Shown here one piece after another: positions 24,907 to 33,320 of a stretch of DNA of 64,000 nt; position 1 is the stretch's first letter, and each line of letters opens with the position of its first letter. The position numbers and the translations under genes were made by a program. The stretch is taken from NCBI GenBank assembly GCA_900547105.1, contig URFL01000007.1, positions 1 to 64,000 of the forward strand, in the 5' to 3' direction. The DNA is from an uncultured Oscillospiraceae bacterium (lineage in GTDB: Bacteria; Bacillota; Clostridia; Oscillospirales; Acutalibacteraceae). The notes under the pieces were generated by a model, which saw only the letters and a program-made list of their open reading frames with translations, was not told the DNA's origin and made no database searches.

Positions 24907-25749
24907 ATGCGGATAGTAGATGTGCAACGGATTGAAGACGCGGTGCGCGATTTGTGTATCGAGGCGAACCGCCACCTGCCCGGTGATATTCAGCGGGCGG
25001 TGGAGCAAGCCGCCGGACGCGAAACGCTGCCGTTGGCGCAAAACATTATGCAGGATTTGAAACGCAATATCGATGCGGCGGAGCAAATGCAGCTGCCGGT
25101 GTGCCAGGATACCGGTATGGCGGTGGTGTTTATCACGCTGGGGCAGGAGGTACAGCTGACCGGCGGCCTGCTGCAGGACGCGGTCAACCGGGGCGTGTCC
25201 CGCGGTTACACCGAAGGGCTGCTGCGCTGCTCGGTGGTGGCGGATCCGCTGCGCCGGGTGAACACCAACGACAACACACCGGCGATTTTGCATCTGACGC
25301 TGGCGGCGGGTGACAAAGTGGAGATCATGGTCGCCCCCAAAGGCTTTGGCAGCGAAAATATGAGTCGCATCAAAATGTTCACTCCCGCCGCCGACCGGCA
25401 GGATATTTTGGGTTTCATCTGCGAAACGGCGCGCGTCGCGGGCAGCAACCCTTGTCCGCCGATGGTGCTGGGTGTGGGCATCGGCGGCGATTTTGAAATG
25501 TGCGCGCTGCTCGCCAAGCGGGCGCTGTGCCGCGGGCTGGATACGCCGCATCCCGATGAATTCTATGCGCAAATGGAGCGCGATGCGCTGGCAGCGGTCA
25601 ACGCGCTGGGGGTTGGCCCGCAAGGCTTTGGCGGTGCCACCACCGCGCTGGGGGTGGCGATCGAAACCTATCCGACCCACATCGCCGGCTTGCCGGTGGC
25701 GGTCAATGTCGGCTGTCATGTGACCCGCCACGCCCGCGCCACGCTGTAA
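24907..25749 (+). CDS. Fumarate hydratase class I, alpha subunit
   Basis: A 280-residue alpha subunit of the two-subunit [4Fe-4S] fumarase/tartrate dehydratase family. The cysteines expected to bind the cluster sit in LPVCQDTGMAVVF, NPCPPMVLGVGIGGDFEMC and later. Start 24907 follows GGAAAGGAAG. The beta subunit normally follows directly; here the next gene is an rRNA methyltransferase, so beta must lie elsewhere. Together with malic enzyme at 6357 this points to malate/fumarate metabolism. Confidence 0.9.
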   Translation: MRIVDVQRIEDAVRDLCIEANRHLPGDIQRAVEQAAGRETLPLAQNIMQDLKRNIDAAEQMQLPVCQDTGMAVVFITLGQEVQLTGGLLQDAVNRGVSRGYTEGLLRCSVVADPLRRVNTNDNTPAILHLTLAAGDKVEIMVAPKGFGSENMSRIKMFTPAADRQDILGFICETARVAGSNPCPPMVLGVGIGGDFEMCALLAKRALCRGLDTPHPDEFYAQMERDALAAVNALGVGPQGFGGATTALGVAIETYPTHIAGLPVAVNVGCHVTRHARATL

Positions 25750-25763
25750 CACGGAGGATGTCG

Positions 25764-26882
25764 ATGGAAACATGGAATTATTGCGCGCCCTGCCTGTTCG
25801 GTATCGAAGGCATTTTGGGTGACGAATTAAAACGGATGGATGCCCGCGATGTGCGGGTGGAAAATGGTCGGGTGCTGTTTTCCGGTGGCCCCGATATGCT
25901 GGCACGGGCGAACATCGGCTCGCGCTATGCCGAGCGTATCCAGCTGCTGGTGGGGGCGTTTTCGGCGCGCAGCTTTGAGGAGCTGTTTGAAGGGGTGAAA
26001 GCGCTGCCGTGGGAGCGTTGGATCGGTCAGCGGGACGCGTTTCCGGTGAAAGGCTGGTCGCTGGATTCCAAGCTGCACAGCGTGCCGGATTGCCAGTCCA
26101 TCATCAAAAAAGCGATCGTCGAGCGGCTGAAAAGCCATTATCATATCGGCTGGTTTGAAGAAACCGGCGCTACCTTTCAGGTGCAGTTCACTCTGCGCCG
26201 GGATGAAGCCACGCTGCTGATCGACACCAGCGGCGCGGGATTGCACAAGCGGGGCTATCGCCAAAACGCTGGCGGCGCTCCCATCAAGGAAACGCTGGCG
26301 GCGGCGATGGTGGATCTCACCCGCGCCCGCAACGCGGCGCATGTGTACGATCCCTGCTGCGGATCGGGCACGCTGCTGATCGAAGCGGCGCTGGCCGCCA
26401 AGCGCATCGCGCCCGGTATCCGGCGGCGGTTCACCTTTATGGATTGGGATTGCGTGCCGGACGAGGTGTGGCGCGCCGAGCGCACCCGCGCCATGGAGAT
26501 GGAACAGCGCGATCGCGCGTTCTCCGCATGGGGCGGCGACATCGACCCGGAATGTGTTGCGCTGACGCGGGATAACGCCGCCAAAGCCAAGGTGGGCGAT
26601 TGTCTGCAAGCGGCAGTGGCGGATCTCAAACAGTTCCGCCCGCAAGGCGGCAGCGGCGTGGTGCTGTGCAACCCGCCGTATGGCGAACGGTTGCTGGATG
26701 TGCGGCAGGCGGAGCAGTTGTATCGTGAAATGGGGCGGGTGTTCCGTCCGCAAGCGGGGTGGAGCTACGCCATCATCAGTCCGCACGAGCACTTTGAGCA
26801 GCTGTTCGGGCGCAAAGCCGATCGCCGTCGCAAGCTGTATAACGGTATGTTAAAATGCCAATTGTATATGTATTATAAATGA
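25764..26882 (+). CDS. THUMP-domain class I rRNA methyltransferase (RlmL/YpsC-like)
   Basis: A 372-residue SAM-dependent methyltransferase. The N-terminal THUMP RNA-binding half is followed by GLHKRGYR, motif I (DPCCGSGTLLIEAAL) and motif IV (NPPYGERL), the standard N2-guanine methylase signature in the RlmL/YpsC family. Start 25764 is favoured over 25758 because the GGAGG lies too close to the latter. Substrate is probably G2445-equivalent in 23S rRNA. Confidence 0.9.
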   Translation: METWNYCAPCLFGIEGILGDELKRMDARDVRVENGRVLFSGGPDMLARANIGSRYAERIQLLVGAFSARSFEELFEGVKALPWERWIGQRDAFPVKGWSLDSKLHSVPDCQSIIKKAIVERLKSHYHIGWFEETGATFQVQFTLRRDEATLLIDTSGAGLHKRGYRQNAGGAPIKETLAAAMVDLTRARNAAHVYDPCCGSGTLLIEAALAAKRIAPGIRRRFTFMDWDCVPDEVWRAERTRAMEMEQRDRAFSAWGGDIDPECVALTRDNAAKAKVGDCLQAAVADLKQFRPQGGSGVVLCNPPYGERLLDVRQAEQLYREMGRVFRPQAGWSYAIISPHEHFEQLFGRKADRRRKLYNGMLKCQLYMYYK

Positions 26883-26903
26883 CGGGAAAATTTGGCGTTT
26901 CTC

Positions 26904-26932
26904 TTTACAGAACGCCGGGAATATAGTAGAAT
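26904..26932 (+). promoter_or_regulatory. Possible promoter of the pyrH operon
   Basis: TTTACA (26904-26909), 17-nt spacer, TAGAAT (26927-26932), about 60 bp before pyrH. Confidence 0.45.
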
Positions 26933-26990
26933 AAGAAAAATGAACGACACAAAAACGGAATCGAAATATAACGGAACAGGAGTGAGGCAT

Positions 26991-27695
26991 ATGCAGCCGA
27001 AATACAAACGGATACTGTTGAAATTGAGCGGCGAAGCCATGGCGGGTGACCAGAAAACGGGGTTGGATTTTGACACCGTTTTGCGCATCTGCTCGTCGGT
27101 GAAAGAGTGTGCGGACGCGGGGGTGGAAATCGCCGTGGTCGTGGGCGGCGGCAACTTCTGGCGCGGTCGTTCGGGCGGCAAAATGGATCGCACCCGCGCC
27201 GACCATATGGGTATGCTGGCCACTACCATCAACGCGCTGGCGTTGGCGGACGCGCTGGAGCAGCTGGACTGCGATGTGCGGGTGCAGACCGCGATCGCGA
27301 TGAACCAGATTGCCGAGCCGTACATTCGCAACAAAGCGACCCGCCATCTGGAAAAAGGCCGCGTGGTCATCTTCGGCTGCGGCACCGGCAACCCCTTCTT
27401 CTCCACCGATACGGCGGCGGCGCTGCGCGCGGCGGAGATCGAAGCCGACATCATCTTCAAGGCGAGCATGGTGGACGGCATTTATGACAAGGATCCCAAA
27501 ACGCATCCCGATGCGGTTAAGTTCGACACCCTCACCTATATGGATGTGCTGAACAAGGACCTGAAGGTGATGGATTCCACCGCCGCCACCCTGTGTATGG
27601 ACAACAACATTCCGATTCTGGTGTTTAACCTGAACGACCCGCAAAACATTGTGCGCGCGGTCAGCGGCGAAAACATCGGTACCATCGTTCACTAA
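26991..27695 (+). CDS. pyrH: UMP kinase
   Basis: A 234-residue amino-acid-kinase-fold enzyme making UDP from UMP. RILLKLSGEAMAG, VVVGGGNFWRG and GTGNPFFSTDTAAALRA are diagnostic. The start at 26991 follows ACAGGAG; upstream in-frame codons extend into non-conserved sequence. Heads the pyrH-frr-uppS-cdsA-dxr-rseP-ispG-polC run. Confidence 0.96.
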   Translation: MQPKYKRILLKLSGEAMAGDQKTGLDFDTVLRICSSVKECADAGVEIAVVVGGGNFWRGRSGGKMDRTRADHMGMLATTINALALADALEQLDCDVRVQTAIAMNQIAEPYIRNKATRHLEKGRVVIFGCGTGNPFFSTDTAAALRAAEIEADIIFKASMVDGIYDKDPKTHPDAVKFDTLTYMDVLNKDLKVMDSTAATLCMDNNIPILVFNLNDPQNIVRAVSGENIGTIVH

Positions 27696-27718
27696 TTTGT
27701 TGCAGGAGGATTTTGCAG

Positions 27719-28273
27719 ATGAATCAGGTGTTTCAAAAAGCAGAAGAGAAAATGAATAAAACGCTGGCGGCGCTGGAAAACGAGTACACCGCCATTCGCG
27801 CCGGCCGCGCCAATCCGGCGGTGCTGAACAAGCTGACAGTGGACTATTACGGCGCACCCACGCCGGTCAACCAGCTGGCGGGCATTTCGGTGCCGGAACC
27901 GCGCACCCTGATGATCCAGCCGTACGACAAATCGGCGCTGCGCGATATCGAAAAAGCCATTTTGTCGTCCGATCTGGGGCTGAACCCCCAAAACGACGGT
28001 TCCGCGCTGCGGCTGACCTTCCCGCCGCTGACCGAGGAACGCCGTAAAGAGCTGTGCCGCACCATTCAGAAATACGGCGAAGAAGCCAAGGTGTCGGTGC
28101 GCTCGGTGCGCCGCGACACGATCGACCGGCTGAAGGATATGAAAAAACAGAACGAGATCACCGAAGATGATCTGAAAAATGCCGAAAAAAAGGCGCAGGA
28201 TCTGACCGACAAGTTCTGCAAGGAGATCGACACGATCGCCGCCAAAAAAGAAAAAGAGATCATGGAGATCTGA
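27719..28273 (+). CDS. frr: Ribosome recycling factor
   Basis: A 184-residue RRF, which splits post-termination ribosomes with EF-G. IRAGRANPAVLNKL, YGAPTPVNQLA, VRSVRRD and the closing long helix match the family length and pattern. AGGAGG precedes ATG 27719. 23 bp after pyrH, as in most bacteria. Confidence 0.97.
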   Translation: MNQVFQKAEEKMNKTLAALENEYTAIRAGRANPAVLNKLTVDYYGAPTPVNQLAGISVPEPRTLMIQPYDKSALRDIEKAILSSDLGLNPQNDGSALRLTFPPLTEERRKELCRTIQKYGEEAKVSVRSVRRDTIDRLKDMKKQNEITEDDLKNAEKKAQDLTDKFCKEIDTIAAKKEKEIMEI

Positions 28274-28359
28274 CATTATACGGAACAAAAAGCCCTTGCT
28301 GTTTTTGGCGGGGGCTTTCCGGCTAACAGGACATATTGGCCGGGGAAAGGCAGGACTAT

Positions 28360-29100
28360 ATGCCCTTTTTTCGTAAAAAGCAGCAGCAGGAGATTCCGGT
28401 GCAGATCCCGGTGCACATCGGCATCATCATGGACGGCAACGGCCGCTGGGCCAAAAAGCGCGGATTGCCGCGCCAGGCGGGTCATGCGGCGGGCGCGCGG
28501 GTGTTTCGCACCATCACCAAGGAGTGCGAAAAGCGCGGGGTGCAGTATCTGACCGTCTACGCGTTTTCCACCGAAAACTGGAAGCGCCCGGCGGAGGAAG
28601 TGGACGCCATCATGAACCTGCTGCGCGATTACCTGAAAGAATCGCTCAAGGATTTTAAGAAAGAGAACATTCGCACCCGGTTTATCGGCGATTTCGCGCC
28701 GCTCGCGCCGGATATTCGCGCGCTGATGGCAGAAGCCGAAGAATCCACCAAACATAAAACCGGCATGACGCTGAACATCGCCATCAACTATGGCGGACGC
28801 CACGAGATCGTGCAGGCGGTGCAGCGCATCGCCCGGGAGGTGCAGCAAGGCACGCTGTCGCCCGACGATATTGACGAACAGCAGCTGGCGCACCATATGT
28901 ATACCGATGGTCAGCCGGACCCGGACTTGATCTTGCGGCCGAGCGGGGAATACCGCTTGTCCAATTTTCTGATCTGGCAGTCGGCGTACGCCGAATATGT
29001 GTTTATGGATGATATTTTGTGGCCGGATTTTTCGGCAAAGGATCTGGATCGAGCCATTGCGGAGTTTTCCCGTCGAAACCGCCGGTTTGGAGGAGTGTAA
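28360..29100 (+). CDS. uppS: Undecaprenyl diphosphate synthase (isoprenyl transferase)
   Basis: A 246-residue cis-prenyltransferase supplying undecaprenyl diphosphate for wall synthesis. HIGIIMDGNGRWAKKRG carries the catalytic Asp; FSTENWKRP and DLILRPSGEYRLSNFLIWQ are the other conserved blocks. Start 28360 follows GGAAAGGCAGG. Precedes cdsA by three bases. Confidence 0.96.
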   Translation: MPFFRKKQQQEIPVQIPVHIGIIMDGNGRWAKKRGLPRQAGHAAGARVFRTITKECEKRGVQYLTVYAFSTENWKRPAEEVDAIMNLLRDYLKESLKDFKKENIRTRFIGDFAPLAPDIRALMAEAEESTKHKTGMTLNIAINYGGRHEIVQAVQRIAREVQQGTLSPDDIDEQQLAHHMYTDGQPDPDLILRPSGEYRLSNFLIWQSAYAEYVFMDDILWPDFSAKDLDRAIAEFSRRNRRFGGV

Positions 29101-29103
29101 TCA

Positions 29104-29928
29104 ATGAAATCCCGAATTATCACCGGTGTGGTGGGCATCTCGCTGATGCTGATTGTGCTGCTGGTGCTGCCGCCCATCACGCTGAATATCGTTATCGCCG
29201 CTTTGTGCGGCATCGCCATGTATGAGCTGCTGCACGCGGCGCAGATCAAACATCTCGGCGTGACGGTGCTGTCCATCCTGTTCGCGGTCAGCACGCCGTT
29301 TTTGCTGCTCGCCACCACGCCGCTGTTGGCGGTGGGTGTGCTGGTGATCTATACCGCGCTGCTCGGCTTTTGTCAGGTGTTCGGTCACGAATCGCTGAAG
29401 GTGGAGCAAACCGGCTTTGTGTATATGCTGTCCATCATTGCGCCGGCGGCGCTGTCCAGCATGGCGTATTTTCGCAAATTCAGCCCGGAGCACGGCCTGT
29501 TTTACATCTTTTTGGCGCTGATTATGGCGTGGATGTGCGACATCGGCGCGTATTTTGTGGGCGTGTTTTTCGGAAAGCATAAGCTGTGCCCCAAGATCAG
29601 CCCCAAAAAGACGGTGGAGGGCTTTGTGGGCGGCTTGGTGGTCGCGGTGCTGTCCAGCCTGCTTGCGGGCTTTGTGTACAGCCTGGTGTCCGCCCAACCG
29701 CTGACCGTGCATTACGGTCAGATCGCGCTGCTGTCGCTGGTGTGTGCGCTGCTGTCGGTGATCGGCGACCTGTTCGCTTCGGTCATCAAGCGCGGGTATG
29801 GGGTCAAGGATTTTGGACACATTATTCCCGGACACGGCGGCGTGATGGATCGGTTCGACAGCCTGCTGTTTGTTGCGCCCATGCTGCTGGTGCTGGTGCA
29901 ATTCTGGCCGCTGGTGCAAACGGCGTAA
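29104..29928 (+). CDS. cdsA: Phosphatidate cytidylyltransferase
   Basis: A 274-residue polytopic membrane enzyme making CDP-diacylglycerol. The C-terminal signature SVIKRGYGVKDFGHIIPGHGGVMDRFDS is present in pieces over residues 220-250. Multiple membrane segments precede it. Lies in the usual uppS-cdsA-dxr order. Confidence 0.95.
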   Translation: MKSRIITGVVGISLMLIVLLVLPPITLNIVIAALCGIAMYELLHAAQIKHLGVTVLSILFAVSTPFLLLATTPLLAVGVLVIYTALLGFCQVFGHESLKVEQTGFVYMLSIIAPAALSSMAYFRKFSPEHGLFYIFLALIMAWMCDIGAYFVGVFFGKHKLCPKISPKKTVEGFVGGLVVAVLSSLLAGFVYSLVSAQPLTVHYGQIALLSLVCALLSVIGDLFASVIKRGYGVKDFGHIIPGHGGVMDRFDSLLFVAPMLLVLVQFWPLVQTA

Positions 29929-29938
29929 GGAGGCACAT

Positions 29939-31117
29939 ATGGACACAAAACCGATCAAACGACTGACGCTGCTTGGCTCGACCGGCTCGATCGGTCGCCA
30001 ATCGCTGGAAATTGCCGACCATCTGGGATATCCGGTGGCGGCGCTGGCAGCGGGCAGCGATGTCGACACATTGGAACAACAAATTCGCCGCTACCATCCG
30101 GTGGCGGCGGCCCTTTTCGATGAAAAAGCCGCTGCCGACCTGCGGGTGCGGGTGGCGGATACCAACACCACGGTGCTGTCGGGTATGGATGGCTTGTGCA
30201 CCCTGGCGGCGATGGAACTGCTGCCACCGGTCGAGGGGCAAACCGATATGCTGCTCAACGCGGTGGTGGGCATGGTGGGGCTGCAGCCCACTCTCGCGGC
30301 GATCCGCGCCGGTCACGATGTGGCGCTGGCGAACAAAGAAACGCTGGTGGCGGGCGGCGAGCTGGTGATGGCGGAGGTCGCGCGCTGTGGGGTGCGGCTG
30401 CTGCCGGTGGATAGCGAACATTCCGCGATTTTCCAGTGTCTGCAAGGCAAGCCCGCCAACCGCGCGGTCAATCGACTGATCCTGACCGCGTCCGGCGGCC
30501 CCTTCTTCGGGCGCACCGCCGCCCAGCTGGAAACCGTGACGCTGGAACAGGCGCTGCACCACCCGAACTGGAGCATGGGTGCAAAAATTACCATCGACTC
30601 TGCTACCATGATGAACAAGGGGCTGGAGCTGATCGAAGCGCGCTGGCTGTTCGATATGCCTGCGTCCAAGATCGATGTGGTGATCCATCGCGAAAGTGTG
30701 GTACACTCGCTGGTGGAATACGACGATCACTCGGTGATGGCGCAGATGGGGCAGGCGGATATGCGCATTCCCATCCAATACGCGCTGACATGGCCGATGC
30801 GGTATTCATCGCCGGTGGCGCCGCTGGATCTGGCGAAATGCGGCACCCTCAGCTTTTTTGACCCGGATAACGAGGCGTTTCCCGCCATCAACCTTTGCTG
30901 CGCCGCGCTGGAAGCCGGCGGGGTAGCGACGGCGGCGGTCAACGGCGCCAACGAACAGGCGGTGGCGTTGTTCCGCGAGGGCAAAATCGGCTTTGCCGAC
31001 ATCAGCCGTCTGGTTGCGAAGGTGCTGGACGCGTCGTGGACACAACCGGTGACGCTGGATAACATTCTGGCAGCGGACAGCGAGAGCCGCCGCCGTATTT
31101 TAGAAGAAATTGGGTGA
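29939..31117 (+). CDS. dxr: 1-deoxy-D-xylulose 5-phosphate reductoisomerase
   Basis: A 392-residue MEP-pathway enzyme. The NADPH site LLGSTGSIGRQSLEI, ALANKETLVAGGEL, VDSEHSAIFQCL and WSMGAKITIDSATMMNKGLE are intact. AAGGAGGCAC precedes the start. Works with ispG downstream, so the cell makes isoprenoids by the MEP route. Confidence 0.97.
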   Translation: MDTKPIKRLTLLGSTGSIGRQSLEIADHLGYPVAALAAGSDVDTLEQQIRRYHPVAAALFDEKAAADLRVRVADTNTTVLSGMDGLCTLAAMELLPPVEGQTDMLLNAVVGMVGLQPTLAAIRAGHDVALANKETLVAGGELVMAEVARCGVRLLPVDSEHSAIFQCLQGKPANRAVNRLILTASGGPFFGRTAAQLETVTLEQALHHPNWSMGAKITIDSATMMNKGLELIEARWLFDMPASKIDVVIHRESVVHSLVEYDDHSVMAQMGQADMRIPIQYALTWPMRYSSPVAPLDLAKCGTLSFFDPDNEAFPAINLCCAALEAGGVATAAVNGANEQAVALFREGKIGFADISRLVAKVLDASWTQPVTLDNILAADSESRRRILEEIG

Positions 31118-32225
31118 CAATTTGGGCGTTTTGATTTTGCTGCTCAAGATTCTGATCGCCGTTTTGGTGTTCGGGGTCATCATTTTGGTGCATGAGCTGG
31201 GGCATTTTGCCGTGGCGCGGCTCATGGGGGTCAAGGTCAACGAATTCGCCATCGGCATGGGACCGGTGCTGGCGCGGTTCGGTAAAAAAGAAACTCAGTA
31301 TTCGCTGCGCGCGTTCCCCATCGGCGGCTTTTGCCAGATGGAAGGGGAGGACGAGGATAGCGACAACCCCCGTGCCTTCGGCAACAAAAAGGTATGGCGG
31401 CGGATTTTGATCGTGGTTGCCGGTGCGGTGATGAACCTGATCCTCGGCTATATTCTGCTGGTGGCCGGCTACGGCATCTTCACCCAGCCGACCGCTGCCG
31501 GTCAGCCTGCACGGTATGCCAGCACCACCATTGCCGAGCTGCCGGAAAGCTCGCCCGCTTACCAATCGGGTTTGCGCGCGGGGGATACCTTTCTCAAAGC
31601 CAACGGCAAGCGGATCGTAACCGAATTTGACCTGTCCTCCATCATGCAAAGCGACGAGGACGGCAAGCTGGATCTCGTTGTGCGCCGCGACGGCAAAAAG
31701 GTGGAGCTGAAACAGGTGGCGTTTACCATCAAAGAGGACAAAGACACCGGCGCGCGCTATCTGGTGTATGATTTCAAGGTGTACGGTGTCAACAAAACGG
31801 TGGTGTCCACGCTGGCGCAGGCGGGCAAGATGGAATATTCCATCGGCGTGATGATCTGGCGCAGCCTCGGTGACATTGTGACCGGCAAATACGGGTTGAA
31901 CGACCTGTCCGGTCCGGTCGGTGTGGTAGATGCGATCGGTGAAACCGCCATTCAGGTGGATAACAGCGGCAATATGAGCGCCAACATTGAGGGCTTGCTG
32001 CTGCTGGCAGCGATGATCACCGTGAATGTCGGCATCTTTAATCTGCTGCCGTTGCCGGCGCTGGATGGCGGGCGGCTGCTGTTTTTAGTGATCGAAGGCA
32101 TCACCCGCCGCAAGGTGCCTGCCAAATACGAGGGCATTGTGCATCTGGTGGGGATGCTGCTGCTGTTTGCGTTGATGATCGTGGTGACATTCAGTGATAT
32201 TTTCCGCATCTTCGGCGGGAAGTAA
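31110..32225 (+). CDS. rseP: Site-2 zinc metalloprotease RseP/RasP
   Basis: A 371-residue intramembrane protease. HELGHF in the first membrane helix carries the zinc ligands and catalytic Glu; a central PDZ domain (about residues 135-215) and a C-terminal LPLPALDGGRL with the third ligand complete the fold. It cleaves membrane-bound anti-sigma factors and signal-peptide remnants. TTG start overlaps dxr by eight bases. Confidence 0.94.
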   Translation: MGDNLGVLILLLKILIAVLVFGVIILVHELGHFAVARLMGVKVNEFAIGMGPVLARFGKKETQYSLRAFPIGGFCQMEGEDEDSDNPRAFGNKKVWRRILIVVAGAVMNLILGYILLVAGYGIFTQPTAAGQPARYASTTIAELPESSPAYQSGLRAGDTFLKANGKRIVTEFDLSSIMQSDEDGKLDLVVRRDGKKVELKQVAFTIKEDKDTGARYLVYDFKVYGVNKTVVSTLAQAGKMEYSIGVMIWRSLGDIVTGKYGLNDLSGPVGVVDAIGETAIQVDNSGNMSANIEGLLLLAAMITVNVGIFNLLPLPALDGGRLLFLVIEGITRRKVPAKYEGIVHLVGMLLLFALMIVVTFSDIFRIFGGK

Positions 32226-32241
32226 AAAGGAGATGGGTGAT

Positions 32242-33291
32242 ATGAACAGACGGACGTGCCGCACCGTAATGGTCGGCGGGGTTCCGATGGGCGGCGATGC
32301 GCCCATCACCGTACAATCCATGTTGAATATTCCGGCGCATGACCGCAAGGGCAATGTCGAACAGGCGAAGCGTCTGCGTGACGCGGGCTGCGAGATCTTG
32401 CGGGTGGCGGTTCCGGATGCAGAAGCGGTGCATACCGTCGCCGCGATCAAGGAGGCGGTGTCGCTGCCGCTGGTGGCGGATATCCATTTTGACTACCGCC
32501 TGGCGCTGGAAGCTGCGGCGGCGGGCGCGGATAAAATTCGCATCAACCCCGGCAACATCGGGGGCGAAGACCATGTCAAAGCGGTGGCGACTGCGTGCCG
32601 CACCCGCGGTCTGCCGATCCGCATCGGCGTCAACGCCGGATCGTTGGAAAAAGATATTCTGGCGAAATACGGTCATCCCACCGCGGAAGCGCTGCGGGAC
32701 AGCGCGCTGTATCATGCATCGCTGCTGGAAAAATTTGATTTTAACGATATTGTCATCTCGCTGAAATCATCGGATGTGCCCACCATGGTGCGCGCCTATG
32801 AGCTGATGGCGCAGGCGTGTGATTACCCGCTGCATCTCGGCGTGACCGAGGCGGGTACCGAGCGGGTGGGGCTTATCAAGTCCTCCGCCGGCATCGGTGC
32901 GCTGCTGCTGCAAGGCGTTGGCGACACCATTCGTGTGTCGCTGACCGCTGACCCGGTGCGGGAGGTACAGGCGGGGCGTGATCTGCTGCGCAGCCTTGGC
33001 TTGCGGCAGGGGGGCGCTTCGCTGGTGTCTTGCCCGACATGCGGACGCACCGCGATTGGTCTGATCCCGATGGCAGAGGAAGTGGAGCGCCGTTTGGCAA
33101 CCGTGGATAAACCGATCACGGTGGCGGTGATGGGGTGCGTGGTCAACGGCCCCGGCGAAGCGCGCGAAGCGGACATCGGGCTGGCGGGTGGACGCGGCAA
33201 AGCGGTGTTGTTCCGCAAAGGGGAAGTGCTGCGCACCGTGGATGAAGCGGATGCCGTGGATGCATTGTTTGCCGAGATCGCGCGGCTGTAA
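32242..33291 (+). CDS. ispG: 4-hydroxy-3-methylbut-2-en-1-yl diphosphate synthase IspG
   Basis: A 349-residue [4Fe-4S] enzyme of the MEP pathway. VGGVPMGGDAPITVQSM, KIRINPGNIGG, RIGVNAGSLE and the iron-sulfur region SCPTCGR...CVVNGPGEA are all present. Start 32242 follows AAAAGGAGATG. Near dxr in one operon. Confidence 0.96.
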   Translation: MNRRTCRTVMVGGVPMGGDAPITVQSMLNIPAHDRKGNVEQAKRLRDAGCEILRVAVPDAEAVHTVAAIKEAVSLPLVADIHFDYRLALEAAAAGADKIRINPGNIGGEDHVKAVATACRTRGLPIRIGVNAGSLEKDILAKYGHPTAEALRDSALYHASLLEKFDFNDIVISLKSSDVPTMVRAYELMAQACDYPLHLGVTEAGTERVGLIKSSAGIGALLLQGVGDTIRVSLTADPVREVQAGRDLLRSLGLRQGGASLVSCPTCGRTAIGLIPMAEEVERRLATVDKPITVAVMGCVVNGPGEAREADIGLAGGRGKAVLFRKGEVLRTVDEADAVDALFAEIARL

Positions 33292-33320
33292 CCCGCGATA
33301 CAAAGAAAAGGATTGACAGC

